Below are positions 40,001 to 53,363 of a stretch of DNA of 64,000 nucleotides, in pieces. The notes under the pieces are model-generated. The model was given only the letters and a program-made list of their open reading frames with translations, was not told where the DNA came from and searched no databases. Position numbers and translations under genes: made by a program. Location of the stretch: positions 620,001 through 684,000 of the forward strand of contig NW_002476317.1 in NCBI RefSeq assembly GCF_000189635.1, given 5' to 3'. This stretch comes from Tetrahymena thermophila SB210 (taxonomy: Eukaryota; Ciliophora; Oligohymenophorea; Hymenostomatida; Tetrahymenidae). The first letter of the stretch is position 1. Every line of letters begins with the position of its first letter.

Positions 40001-42701
40001 TATCTTCTACAGATACTTTTAATGGATAAAATTTAATTGCTAACAAAATTGGAATAGCTGCTGTTGATAATGAGGATAAAAAAAGTTAAAATTTGAATGA
40101 AGGAGACTAATTAAATGAATAATAAAAACTATAAAACGAGAATGAAAACAAACAAAACAAGAATTAACTTTCTTAAAATGATTAAAATGGTTAAATCTAG
40201 AATAATAAATCAAATGGAGATGAAGAGAATAAATTAGATTAAGCTAATAATAATAAAGATATTGATAAAAATAGTTTGAAATAATAAGATGCTTAAAATT
40301 AAATTAAAAGAGGAAGATAAACAAACAGCAATGCTTCTTAAAGAAAAAGCAGCAATATTAAAGGAGATTAAGATATTTCAAAAACACTGAAGTCATAAAA
40401 ATCAAGTAGCTCAATCAAAAATAATTCTCCTGCTAAAAGGAACAAAAGTCTTTAAAGTCAACCTGACTAAGATCCTGAAAAGAGCAATTTGGAAAACGCA
40501 AATGCTTCCTCTAAATCTATTCAGTAAATAAATATTATTTTTTTTTAATTTGAATTAAAGTATTTTTTTAATTAAAAAGGAGATCAAGCTCAGCAAAAAA
40601 ACCACTAGATAAAAATGATGAAGGCTTTATGAGCGGTAAGGAATGTCATCATCTTTTAAGAGTTTACGAAAGAAGCACGTCTTAAGCTTCAAAATCTAAA
40701 AATGGGTAGCAAAGCCCCTCAAGAAAATAAAGCCTAAATAATAGCCAATTTTAGGCATCTTCAAGGAATCCTAGAGATACTATTGCAGGTTCAAAAAATA
40801 AAAAAATGAAAAATCAGAAGAGTTTAAAGGAGGGAGAAAATGATTACGAATAGAATGATTCAAATAACACCAACTAGGATGGAAACTATAATCCAATGAT
40901 TTTTACTTATTAAAAATAAAGAAGCTAGCTAGATAGCTCTAATGCATCTAACATGATATTAAGTCCTTCGAATGACAGTAATTTATAAAACTAAGATGAT
41001 TAGAGAAAGTCACATAACGCTCAAATAGAAAATTAATTAGATAATAAAAATTTAAACAACAACACATCTCTAAATAAATTAAAAAGATAAATCAATTAGA
41101 GTAGCTCAAATTTAATAGAAAATCAATAATAAAATTCAAAAAGTTAGAATCTATTTGATGCTCCTGATAAGAACTAAAATGATAATACCAAAAATAATAA
41201 TAATTTATTTGAAAACTCTAGCAACATTGTAACGAGTTAAATTATAGACTAAGATGAAGAAGCAAACCAAATTTAAGGTAAAAATTTGTAAAATCCCTTA
41301 GAAAACACTAAATAAATTACATAAACCACAAATTAGTAAGAATAATCAATTTAGCAATAATAACAATTTAAAGACCCTCAAAGTTAAAAAGAAGGCATTC
41401 TGAGCTTTTAAAACCAAATTAATAATCAGAAACCTTTCACACCAGGATAAGAAATTCCAGTTGATTTAGAAGAGGAGGATGACAGTAGTGCTGATGGTGG
41501 ATTATTTAATTAAGATTAAAAGAAAAAGAGGAAAATAGATCCTGAAGATGTTGGTGAATACTTTAATGAATCATAAGGATCTATGGTGCAAGATACACCA
41601 TCTAATTATAATGAGTAGAATATGAGGTTTGCTATAACTAATTAAGGAATTATAGATGCTCATATGAAATTAAAGAAAAGAAATGAAGAAATAGTTATTC
41701 CAATTCAATCTTAACTTAATAATAATACATAAGAATCTTAAGAGAGCAATAATAATTTAGAAAAATATAAAAAGAAAAATCCTTCCAAAAAGAATGGATT
41801 AAATAAAACTAAAAAAAATTCTTAGAAAGCAGTTAAATAAATAAAAAAAGGCCCAAGTACAATAGAATACAGTGAAAATAATGTTATAAATATGTAAGAA
41901 AATGAAAATAATATCTATAAAACAATAGATTAAGGTTAGCTGAATAAAGATTTATAGAAATATAAAAATACTTAATCTAGCAGTAATTCTATAAACAATA
42001 ATGGTAAATTTTAGCTGAACTCATTAGACCCAAGAACTTTATCTCCCAAAGTAGTCAGGAACGCTTTAAAAAATAACTTTAATAAATAAAATAGTAATAA
42101 TAATTTCATGGCAGAAAACAGCAATTTAACTTCTCCAGATCAATAAATTCATATTAACTATAATGATGAAGAGCCAGAAGAAATATCATATAGATAAAAA
42201 TAGAATAAGTTTGAAAGCTAAACTATCAATGTATTTATGAAAAATGGATAGCAATCTCCATCAAATACAATAGGAGGAGCGAGTGATCTTAAGAAAAAGC
42301 CATCTCTTAGAAAAAATGTCTCAAAGAGTTTAAAAAGAAGCACAAAATAACTAGAAGATAATACTATTGATTATGGAGATAACAATCATAACAATCTTTA
42401 TGACATTCATTTTCCTGCAGTTGAAAATAATATCTAAGAATTTTCTGATTTTAATTCCATAGATTACAATGATATATAAGGATAGAATTCATAGTATGAT
42501 TCAGATAATTTTAGGCTTCCCTCATTACCTAAAACTAATCCTAGAATGGCTGATCTTGAAAAGATATATTTATAAAGATTGGAGAGTCTACCTAAAAGTA
42601 AAATTAATAATCATACTACAAATTAACCTCGCCATAAAAGTTTGCAAAAACCAAGAGGCAGCAATAAAAACTAAATAGATTAAGATTACAATGATCTATG
42701 A
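34085..42701 (+). CDS. Giant Cys-rich multipass surface protein with Q/N-rich tail, 2,654 aa
   Basis: Ten exons (34085-34157, 34301-34638, 34745-34828, 34899-37265, 37315-37622, 37679-38055, 38121-38403, 38467-38676, 38721-40523, 40580-42701) sum to 2,655 codons in phase. A signal peptide (MILAIHKSILIYLVFLFS) leads into about 900 residues of Thr/Ser/Val/Ile-rich beta-like sequence. From about 910 to 1365 come furin-like Cys repeats (CQGLCQTCIS, CKNNCLTCSD, CLTCQNS), then about six membrane spans (about 1370-1590, starting SLIILPFFIGSVAIAMV). A cytosolic tail of about 1,060 residues follows, dominated by Asn, Gln, Ser, Lys and acidic residues, with Gln mostly from TAA/TAG. Each Cys-repeat intron is 44-65 bp. 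It belongs with the large Cys-rich surface proteins expanded in ciliates. A role as receptor or adhesin is inferred from topology. Confidence 0.83.
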
Positions 42702-43357
42702 TAAAATAATAAAAGATTTATATTTAAAATTAATACTGTTTATTCAATATTGAATATCTAATAAATACATTAATACATAGATAAATAAATAAAATGTCAA
42801 TTATAAATAATATTTTTAGTCAGTAAATAAGTAAGCAATTTATTTATCTTTAAGTTATTTTTGTTTTATTTTTATTGATTATTTGTAAAGTTATTAATTT
42901 AAAATAGAAAATACTTTTAATTTAATTTATTGATTAAATATTTTTGTATATTTTTTTTATTTAAATTTTATGTTATAAATGCATATATATTAATATTATT
43001 TATTTGTCATATTTTTTTTATTAAAAATATTATTGCAAAATCATTAAAATCTTAGTTAACAAGATAGATTAATTTTACTATTTAGATTACATCTCATTTA
43101 GAAGATAAAATTAAATTATTCATAAATTAATAACTATTCTTATGATTTTTATGAGATTCTTTTGATTATTCCAAATAATTTGTAATTCTGAATTAGATAA
43201 TTTCCACTTGAATTAATGGCTTATATTCATTCTTAACATTCCAAATTTTTTATTATTTCTAAAATATCTTATATTCTACAGTAATTGAATCAATATAAAA
43301 TACAGATAAATAAAAAGTATTTATCTGTAATAAATATCAATCAATACAATATAGTAA
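42702..43357. other. AT-rich spacer between two co-oriented Q/N-rich genes
   Basis: About 0.66 kb of plain AT-rich DNA holding the 3' UTR of the giant surface gene and the promoter of the next gene. No ORF was accepted. Confidence 0.55.
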
Positions 43358-46132
43358 ATGGAAGTTCCATAATTCATACACTACAAATAGGCTGGACCTT
43401 AAAGGAGATTTTAAAAAATTCTTTAGACTCTCACATAGAGTAACAGTTCTAATAGCCTCCACTAAAGCCATAGCAGTAAATAAAGTAATAATTTAAATAA
43501 ACTACTCAATTTTTTATTGATTTAAACATATAAAGTATGATTTTTTTACTTAACTCAAGGATTAAATATTCATGAGGAGTTAATTAGACATTAAATTGAA
43601 TAAACAAAGGAAGATTGCAATAAATTTTATATGGCTATTCCTATTCCTAAAGATACAACTCATAATTAGGTTTTTCATAGAAATATAATATTAGATACCT
43701 CTAATTAAAGGAATGAAGATCTTATGAAGGCTCTTTAGCAATAGAAAGGTATTCAAATCAATAGCGAATAAAAGAGGTAAAAGGAAGATTAGCAAGATAT
43801 TTAAAATACAATAGTTTGCTCAAGTAAATAGCTAATTACAAACTAATCTATATCTTCTTTACCAATGATAACAGAACCTAATTAAGATAGTATTCAAAAA
43901 ACTTAAGAAAATGAATCATATTATGATCCTGGAATCAATTTAAAAGAATCTTCATAAATTTAGTAAAAGTCATAAATAGCAAATTATCAAAAGAATCGTA
44001 GTACCCAAAAAGGCAGCGGAGCTACATTACATGAAATTGTCAACAAATAGCTACAAGCCATAAGATAATCAAGAAGAAGTTTAAATAAAGATCTTTCATT
44101 CAACTCTATAAATTAAAATAGTTCTTGCTAAATAGATGATTAAAGTTCTAATTTATATTTTGCTAGTAATACTGATATTTACAGTAGCTAATCTAATATA
44201 TTTGTCAAATAGGATCTGTGCCAATAAGATCTGTCAGCACTCAATATTTAAGCTTTGCAAATTAGAATGAAAGAAGACAAAATCCCTTACCATTTATAAA
44301 ATTAATTGCCTTAATTGAATCTACAAAGCCAATTGAATAGCATCAATAGCTATAATCCTGTGAAATACAACCACACAAAATTATCTTAAATGTAGAACTA
44401 GCTAAAATCTAATAACCAATAAGTGAGCAATATTTTAGATTTGCATAAGGCTAAAAGAGAATCATCTAATTCACCTGTTAGCTATCTAAATACTTAAAAG
44501 GTATACAAGAAAAGAAATCAAAGCTTAAATCAAGGTAGTTATAATTAAAACTCATCTTCATTCATAAAAAATGAATAAAATCCTTTGTTTAGTTAAGTAA
44601 GCAAACAATTATTGCTTAATTAAATAAATTAAAACTAAATACTAAATAGAAGTAAGGCTAAAAAGGATTTTAGCCTTGACTCTAAAATACAAAGCTATAA
44701 CGTAGAAGAAGTCATACCAATTTCTAATCCTACATATTAACCAAACAAGTAGCAGGCATAAAAAATTACAGTAGTGAGGAAGTTAAACATCACCCAAACT
44801 ACTATCCATCAAATTTAAAATGCAGAGTGTTAGTGTTCTCAGAAAAAAAATATTATTGATAAAGATTCAGATGAAAATTAAGAAGATGAAAATAATTAAA
44901 AATTTTTAACTTAAAGAAGCAAAGAATCACTCAAGTAAGAAAGCCCTATAAAAAAAATATTAGTAAAAGATGATTCATAAGAAAGCAATCTTAATCAAAG
45001 TAATGCTTAAGAAAAAATTGAAGTATAAAATGCTACACAAAATAATACAAATATTAGTGAAAAGACAAATAAAATAAAAATACTTTAAAATCAAGGAAAT
45101 CATACACAATAAAAATCTCCTTCTAATATTTAAAATGGGTATTTTTCTATAGACGAATGTAAAAACTAAAAAATTATTTATTCGAATAAGAAAAAAAATT
45201 CTTTTAATTTCAACACACCTTCGAAGATTGACAAAAATTGTAAATCTATTATAAGTTCTGATTATGAAAATGAATCTGAAAATTCTTTAAATTCTCCATC
45301 ATTACCTCCAATACTTGTATGCACTTAATAAGAAATTATCAAAAAGCTATATAAGGCCAAGCCTAAAAGAAAAACAATCACTCAATAAGAAGAATAGGAA
45401 GGTTATGATTAATCTCAATAAAAGTCATCTAAAAGATAAAGTTAAGGACGTAACTCACTTAAAAAGTAGATAAGTAGATAATCATATACAAACTCTGGAT
45501 AGTCAAATTAAAATTTTGATAATTCTTTAATTTCCCACACAAACATTTAATTAAACTAGTAGGTGATTTCATAATAACAGTATGTGAATCTACCTTAAAT
45601 ACAAAATATGCAAACAAATCCAACACTATAGTAAAATAAATATATGCCTGAAATTTTAGAAGAGTTCAGTCAAAGCTCTCGATAAAATTATACAGATGGG
45701 AGAGTATCTTCTACTTATACAAAAATGGATATTAATAATAGCATTAGCATAAATAACGCTTCAAGATAATAAAAAAATTTCACTCCTGAAGAAATACAAT
45801 AATCTTAGAAAAGCAGTATTGAATTTAAGTAATTAATATAAGAACTTATTAAGGTTATTTGCGAATTTGAAATAATATCTGCAGATGAAACAGATCCTGT
45901 TTTAGAAAGTTACCTATATAATATGTTTGCTTAAAAGAATTAATTATAAAACTAGCTGTAATTAATAAATAGCAATGAATAGCTAATATCAAATACACAA
46001 GCTTTAATAAATATAGTAAAAATATTAATTAAATAACAGCATTTTATTTCATCATATCCATTTCATAAAGCAAAATTTGATTAAATAATATAAAAATGCG
46101 AAAAAAACATAAACAATTCCTGTAAAATTTGA
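43358..46132 (+). CDS. Q/N/S-rich protein of unknown function, 899 aa
   Basis: Exon 1 is 43358-43484, a 75-bp intron follows, and exon 2 is 43560-46132; total 900 codons. Two donors are possible in phase (GTAAATAAAG at 43477 or GTAATAATTT at 43485), differing by eight nucleotides and hence not both in frame with certainty; the second is used. The protein starts MEVPQFIHYKQAGPQRRF and is low-complexity throughout, rich in Asn, Gln, Ser and Lys with small basic clusters (KPKRKT, KAKRES). No membrane span is seen. The last about 120 residues look like ordered helices (IQELIKVICEFEIISADE, SYLYNMFAQKNQLQNQL, IVKILIKQQHF). No family is recognised. Composition resembles the cytosolic tail of the upstream giant protein, but no shared block was identified, so kinship is not claimed. 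Confidence 0.75.
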
Positions 46133-46829
46133 TATTAAAAACATCAATCAGATCCAAATAAACTAACTAACTAGCTAAATTAATTATATATATTAAATGT
46201 AAATTAATTATAATGTATATTACTTATTATAATATTAATTCATAAAAAATACCAATATAACCTTACTGTTACTATTAAAAAAAAAAAAAAAAAAAAATTT
46301 CATATTAATAATTAATTATTTAATAGTAGTATTGTGATTAGCATTTTAGCATCTAATGTTTTTTAAAGCAAATGTTTTTATTTTATTTTATTGTTTCTAA
46401 ACATTAAGGCTTGTAATAAAATTTTGAAAATAAAATTTTTTTTTTTCCTATTCAACAAAATTTGCAATTTTAGAAATTTTATTAAAGACAAAAAATATCT
46501 AATTGATTTTTTTAAATAGTAACTTAGGCAGTCATCAAAGAGAGGAAGAGATTTGGGTTCTATTTGTTTCTTATCAAAAAAAAAATTGTTAAAATATGCA
46601 TAATCTCAAAGACAATATTAATGTTATGATAATCTGTTCTGATATTTATTGAAAATATCCTGCTTGTCAATTTTATTTACTAAATAAGTAATTAATATTA
46701 GTGATTAATTAAGAATATTAACTTTATTAGAAAGAAAAGCTTTCTCATATTGTAATAAATAGTAAATTTTATTCTAACTTCAAAACTATTTAAAATTAAA
46801 GAAAATAAGCTTGATAGTTTACCAAAAAA
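46133..46829. other. AT-rich intergenic region with long A tract
   Basis: About 0.7 kb between two plus-strand genes; besides the A tract listed separately it shows no feature. It should contain the promoter of the RCR-type ligase gene. Confidence 0.55.
46277..46297. repeat. Homopolymer A tract of 21 bp
   Basis: An uninterrupted run of 21 A about 145 bp after the stop of the upstream Q/N-rich gene. Runs of this size are prone to length error in sequencing. Confidence 0.85.
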
Positions 46830-49348
46830 ATGATGAATAGTAGAAAGCCTCAAAAAGTTTTTAGCTGTTTTTGTGGGAATGGGGTTTCTTACGAAGAAGA
46901 AGCAAACCTTAAAAATCATATATAAAGATGTGAAAGGTATCAAAAAGAGTCACCTTTTTTTAGGTTTTTCTCATCTCTAGATTTGAAATAGCTACCAGAA
47001 GTGCATTTAGTTGCTATTAAGAGTGAATTCTTAACTTACGTTGATGCAGTAGTTTAAGAGTTGAATAATAGTAATAAAATAAATTCTCAATAGTTTGATA
47101 CATTTCTTTTCTTTTCTCTTTTTGAATTCATTTTAATCTTTTATTATAAAATAATTTTTAAATAATATTTTTTAATAAATTTAGAAGGATATATTTCTAA
47201 TTAATAACCTTCGGCTCCAGTTTTGGTGAATTAATTTATTAATAATAGTTAATTCGATCCTAGGATGCAGTCTAGTATGTTTAGCTCAAGAGTAGTAATT
47301 CCATAGAAGCATGTAAATTTCTAATTCTTAACTATTTAGGATACCATTAAAATAGAGAATAAATAATTGATTGATTAACAATTTTAAAATATATTAATGA
47401 TAAAAACTCTAAATAAATTTAAATAAATGAAATAGTTTATTACAAGTGATTAAGTTTAATGTTAAGGATGTAAAAAGTATTTTGACTCTAATTTTGATAG
47501 TGATAAAATCTACTACTTAAATATTTGCTTACATCCCTTTTGCAAAGGCTGTTTGATCAAACAGATAAATACTGATTTTATAAATAAGGGTGGAGTTTAA
47601 TGTCTAACATGCAACAGAGATATAGTAGAATACGATTACAATGTAAGAAAAAAATTTTTAGTTCATACCTTAAACATTAAAATTAATTGTATTATTAAAT
47701 ATATTTAGAATGTTATAGGAAAAGAAAAGTATGAATAGCTCGAACAGAAAATGATATAGAAGATGTATAATTTAGTTTCTTGTATTAAATGCAAAGCTTA
47801 ATTTGAATTTGTTTCAGGTTCAGCTGGATAAAATGTTAGAGATAATAATGGTCAACTATTGTCACCGTAATATATATATATACATAATAAAATTATTTAT
47901 TGAAGTTCTTAAGAATTAGAATCAAATTAAATTTTTTAAAAATTATATAATAGGTAACTACAGTAACACTATGCTGAAAATAGATTTGTATGCTAGAATT
48001 CAGAATGTAAGCAAGAATAATGTAGAAATTGCCAAGCATTCCCTTATCACTTAGGTTATAATTGTGAAAACTTTAGATAATTCAAATAATCAAAGTATTT
48101 AGATTTGAATAATTGAAAATTTCTTAATATCTATTTTAATTAATAATATAGGCGTTGTAGGTATTGCGATGAAACAATCACTCATATTAATACAAACTAG
48201 CCTTTAGCATTGTAGGACATTTGTTCTAAGGAAGAATGCTAATCAAAGAAAAAGTACACTTGCTAAAAAATAAATAATTGTAATCATCCTTGCTACGGTA
48301 TAAAGGATGAATTGAATTGTTTACCATGTCTTCATCCTGATTGTGCTAAAAATAATTCTGACTTAAGAGATAATGACAGTGATTAGTATTGTAATATTTG
48401 TTGGTCAGAAGGATTAGGAGCTGGTCCTTGTGTTTAGCTTGGATGTAAGCATATATTCCATTATGAATGTCTAAAAAAGAGACTTGATGTTAAGTAAGAA
48501 ATTTTTTTTCTATCTCATTTGGCAAGAAATAGAGGCATTTTTATCATTTCGATAATTAAAATAGAAGACAATAATCATAGTTTTTTTAAATTTTATTTCA
48601 TAATATTAAAGGTGGATATCTGCTCGTATTGTATTTAACTTTTGTTTTTGTCCTCTATGTAAACAATGGATGGAATTCTCTCTTGATTGTGACTTGAATA
48701 ACGAAATGCAAAAAATGCTTGCTCTCTATGAAAATATCAAGAAAAAATCTTTAGACAGATTAAAATTTGAAGAGAGATTAAAGGATGAAAAATTAAATGA
48801 CCCTAATTCTCCTTATTACCAATAACCTCAGGAATATGCGATGGCAATTTATGCATATTTTATGTGCTTTAAATGTAAAAAACCTTATTTTGGTGGTCTA
48901 AAAGATTGCTAAAGAGGTATGGACGAAGATAAAAGAGAATTCGATCCAAAGGAATTGATATGTGCAAACTGTTGTGAAATTCCTGTTGAAAATTGCCCCA
49001 AACATGGTAAAGATTATATCGAATTTAAGTGTAAATTTTGCTGTTCAGTTGCTTAGTGGTTCTGTTGGTAATAATTTAATTTTTTATTGAAATTCCTATT
49101 TTTAGAAATAAATAAATTAATTAAATAATTGATAAATAAAAAAAAGGGGAACTACACATTTCTGCGAGCCTTGCCATAAAAGGTAATGTAATGGTGATTA
49201 TGTATCTAAGTATCCAAAAGAAAAACTTCCTAAATGCGCAGGAGGTTCAAAATGTCCTGTTGGTGGAAGTCATAAACCAAATGGAGAAGAATCTGCTCTT
49301 GGTTGCTCGTTATGTAGAAATGCAAAAGACAATCAAAAAGAATTTTGA
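46830..49348 (+). CDS. RING-Cys-relay (MYCBP2-type) E3 ligase with RBR-like N-terminus, 665 aa
   Basis: Exons 46830-47070, 47185-47642, 47709-47866, 47954-48094, 48152-48493, 48612-49067 and 49147-49348 sum to 666 codons. Zinc-binding modules in order: a C-x-C...H...C finger (about 13-34), a RING0-like set (173-223: CQGCKKYF, CLHPFCKGC, CLTC), an IBR-like set (about 255-325: CIKCKAQFEF, NRFVCQNSEC, CRNCQAFPYHLGYNC), CRYC (335-338) with Cys/His pairs after it, then a RING at 413-463 (CNICWSEGLGAGPCVQLGC-KHIFHYEC, FCFCPLC). After a helix comes a tandem-cysteine domain (CFKCKKPYFGG, DPKELICANC, CPKHGKDYIEFKCKFCC, WGTTHFCEPCH, ALGCSLCRNA) closely matching the C-terminus of MYCBP2/Highwire. Cys546 and Cys598 align with the MYCBP2 relay cysteines 4520 and 4572. 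Expected to move ubiquitin by Cys relay to a hydroxyl or amine; the substrate is unknown. Confidence 0.93.
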
Positions 49349-50027
49349 AAATTAATTAATAAGCTACCAAAAAAAAATTTAAATGTTTTATGTAAATTTA
49401 AAAACTAAAATAAAATGCTTTTTTTTGTAAAAAATTTTAAAGTAATTCCTTATTTCATTTTTTTAAATAAAAATGTGAGAGTTTTTAATATTTCATTATT
49501 AAATTTAAAATTTAAAATTATAAATATATTAATGTATGTAATATTCTTATTTAGATGTTGATAAGTTTAATCAAAATATCTAAAGTTAATATTTAAATTA
49601 AATTAATCAAATTTTGCAAATTGCATATTAAATTTAAACATAAATATTATTATTAAAAGCTAGTTTATTGAATTAATCATGTAAAAACCTACACAATTAA
49701 AGTCATTTTTTAAATTAAGTGATTGAATACTTTATAAAAATTAAGAAGAGAATTAAAATTTCAATTTTTAAAAAGTAAAGAAAAATTGTGATAAATCCAT
49801 ATCAAAGATATTCAATTTTATCATATACAAAATTTAAATTTCACTTCTTTTTATTGATAACATTAAATTTGGTTTAAAATTGTATGATAAACTCTTATTT
49901 TGAGTTAAAAGTAAAAAATAATCTTTTGCTATAACTTGAAATAATAATTTGATAAGATAAACTTTTATTATTAACAAATAATTACTCTATAATATATGTT
50001 TTAGTTATAATTTAGTATTTAAATATT
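49349..50027. other. AT-rich intergenic region between convergent genes
   Basis: About 0.68 kb holding the 3' ends of the RCR-type ligase gene (+) and the coiled-coil gene (-). Nothing else was seen. Confidence 0.6.
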
Positions 50028-52787
50028 TCACATCATTTTTGGCAATTCCATTTATCTCTGTAGCTTTAGATTATAATCTATTTCTGCTTTTATAATCCCA
50101 AGTTCTTTTTTCTTAATTTATATTAAATAAGATTTAATTTATTTAATTTTTAATAATTAATAACTAAATTACAATATATAATTCTGATAGCTCTATATTT
50201 TTAGATAAATTAATGCTTGTATCTGTAAGCTTTTACAACTCTCCTTTTATATGATATTCTGAAATATTACTTTGCAATAAATTTTTATAAGTAATTTCTA
50301 GTTTTTGATGAAGTTGATTCATTTAGTTTGAGAGATCTTCATATTTCCTAATTGATTTATTTGAAAAAAAAATTTTGATTTCATATTTTATTCTCTAATT
50401 TACTTTATTCCATTGTTAATTATTTATAATAATTTTAAATTTAAATCTTCATCATGGCACTTTTTGTCAGGAGAATCATGAATTTTAAATAAGTGATTGC
50501 TGCTCATGCTATTATTAATAAGATCTAACTAATACTAATCTTTTTGGTATTTGTTGATGTTAGCAAAATCTTACATTTATAAATAAAAATCAATATAATT
50601 AAATAATTTAAAAATTGAAATACCTCCCATATTTTCTTAATTTAAATAGTTAAATTCATCAAACTATTCTTTCTTAAAGCTTAAAGATTAACGACTATTA
50701 GCCTGTAACTTACTAAACTCATTTTTTTAGTTCTATTAATTTTTCTAATGAAAAAATGTTTAAATAATGTTTTAATTTAAATTGAAAAAAAGTCATACTT
50801 GATTTTTGTTTTTGTAAAATAAACTAGAAAGATCATCATTTTCTTACATAGAAGCATTTTATTTTAAAGCCTTAATTTCAGCTTTTTATTTCAATATTAT
50901 ATTTTTAAGCTTTGGTAAAACAGTCTCAACTAAGAGAATTTTTCTATCTATCGATTAAACAAGAGGATTTATTGCGTTGCTTATTTATTCTTAAACTACA
51001 GCATAAGAAATTGTGCATATATATTGGATTATTTATTGTAACTATTAGCTTATATCTAGCTTTGAAATTATTTTTTTCATATCTTAACCTTTTGTTAAGT
51101 TAGCAGTTTCACTTAATTCATTAAAAATCAAGTAATTTTTCATTCCTAATAATGGAATGCTAGAATCTTACAGTATTCTTTAAAGTCCTCCAACTGCTCT
51201 ATTAAGCTAGGCTTCGATGAATTCTATACAATACCCAACAATTTCTATTTTTTAATTGCTCTCATCCTAAACTTGCTTAACTTTTTTTTGTAATTCAGGG
51301 ACTGTCATAGTACTTGTTTCTTCTATTCTACTGATATTATGCTCTAAATGTTCAACTTTGTATTCTGTTTATTTCAAAATATTCATTTAGCCTCTAAACT
51401 CCTTAAGTTGTTCAGTAATTAAAAGATTTTCTTATTCATATTCTAATATCTTATTTTACAGTTCTGAATTTATTTTGAGCTTTTTAATAGCAAATAAAAT
51501 AATTTAAAATAAAACCTAACATTTATTAATTTATTCTAATTAATTATTTACAATGTTAGAATAATTTTAGAAAAGATCTTCATTATATTTTATAGTTGCT
51601 GTCAGTCTTCTTTCTAACTCTCTTTTTTCTTCAATAAGTTGCTTTAAATAAAAAAAATTCTGAATTTAACAAGATTTTCATTATAATTTTATATTCTTAC
51701 AGTGTTATCGAAGTTATGCATAATGCTGCATATCTCTGATTCTCTCTGTGTCTCTCTATCCTTTAATTCCTAGATTTTTAATAAATTTGCTATCACTAAA
51801 TAACAATAAAATTTTAATAATTCTTACTTTTAATTTTTTCAAAGACATCTTCAATTTCTGCTTCATATTTTCATGCTATTTCTAATAGTTTTCAATTTAT
51901 TCTTTATTTCTTATATCCTAATCTTATAATTATTTTATGATTTTATTTGCTTCATTCAATTTAATTATGTTATCTTATAAATTCTTATTGCTTTAGTATA
52001 GTTTATCTTACAAATCGAGATCTATAGTGGTATTGTTTAGTGATTAATAAGCAATATCTCTAGTTGGTAAAGTAGTATTGATGGTGCAGTCTGCACATAA
52101 ACTTTTATTACGCTTTTTAATTAAATTGTTGCTAGATGGACCAATACTACATAAATTTGATTAATGGATAGTACTTTAGTTTTGCTATGGGAAGTTAATA
52201 AATGATTAAGAAAAATTTTATTAGTTTTAAGGAGTAGACGATGAATTAATAACACCATTAATTGCATTTGAATTAAACAATTAAATTTTATTATTAATTT
52301 ATTAAGTTAATTACTCCATTTATAAATCAGTTCTAAAGTGATTTATGATATCATAAGCTTTATTGAGTAGTGTTTCATTTTTTTAAAGTTGCTTTACGAG
52401 AGTTGTTTCATTAGAGCTGCTATTTATTTATTACTGATTGCACTAAGTATTATTAATATTTATACGCTGTTAGCTGCTGTTAGTAGGAGTAGTAGTTTTG
52501 TAAAATTTAGGTTCAGCTTCCTTAGGCTCAGTGGGTAAGTTATTTCCACCCAATGTATCCATAAAAGAGTACCTGCTTGAATCATTTAAATTTAAATTTT
52601 TGATAGTATGGTTTTAGGTAAATTCCTTATTAAATTCTTCAATCAGTGAATTTAAATGACTAAATTTATTTAAGCTTTTATTACTATTTTAATTTTAATG
52701 ATTGGTAGCCTCAGTTGAAACAATATCTGCAGAGGTAGGTAAATAAGCAGATGAAATAAAATACTAAGATTATTGTTGCTACTTCAT
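50028..52787 (-). CDS. Coiled-coil protein, about 811 aa
   Basis: Seven exons: 51828-52787, 51701-51769, 50799-51659, 50624-50744, 50404-50569, 50173-50347 and 50028-50111; introns are 41-61 bp and the total is 812 codons. The start is the ATG at 52787 (MKQQQQSQYFISSAYLP). Residues 1-250 are Asn/Gln/Ser-rich with a CADC pair near 225; from about 250 the sequence is a near-continuous coiled coil (QLQDQDIRNKEQIENYQ, ELKDRETQRESE, QLIEEKRELERRL, LEHNISRIEETS, KYEDLSNQMNQLHQKLE). A 36-bp AT-rich in-frame segment in the third exon (GTTTTATTT...AAAAAG, near 51480-51515) may be one more tiny intron. No family is recognised; such proteins in ciliates are often basal-body or cytoskeletal, which is only an inference. 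Confidence 0.75.
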
Positions 52788-53363
52788 ATTTTTAGAATAA
52801 TTTCAATTTATTAAAAGGAGAACCTATTATTTTATTAATTATTTTTATGCAATGAGCTTAATATTTATTAATAATTTATGCAAAATAAATTTTTTTTTGA
52901 ATTAAAATCAAAATTTTTTGCAGATCTTTTAATATTTGAATTCAAATAGCAAATTCTATCGGAATTAGTTAATTAATTATTAATTAACAGTAAAATTTGT
53001 TTTTAGTAATATTTTTTCAATTATGTAAATGAATAATTTGCATCTCAAATTTTTAACTAAATTTTTTAAAGCACTTCTAAAATTTGATGAATTTGAATAA
53101 ATAAAATAAAGAATCAATTAGATAATATATTTATATTGATTTTTAATTCTTTATTTTTTTTATTATAATAATTAAATATAATTAATTGCTAATTAATCAA
53201 TCACAAAGAATGAAATAATTTCTTATTTTGAGAAAATTTAAAAATAAAACTAGAATATTAAGTGAAAATTAAATTATTTTGTTGTATTTATTAATTAACT
53301 AAAATTACTAAGATTATTTATAATTAAGCAATTAGACAAAAAGAATTATAATAGTTAATTAAT
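52788..53363. other. AT-rich intergenic region between divergent genes
   Basis: About 0.58 kb with the promoters of the coiled-coil gene (-) and the U2AF gene (+). No other feature was seen. Confidence 0.55.

Noticed and set aside
50912-51103. Plus-strand hydrophobic ORF
   Set aside because: It lies within a minus-strand coiled-coil exon that is in phase with its neighbours.
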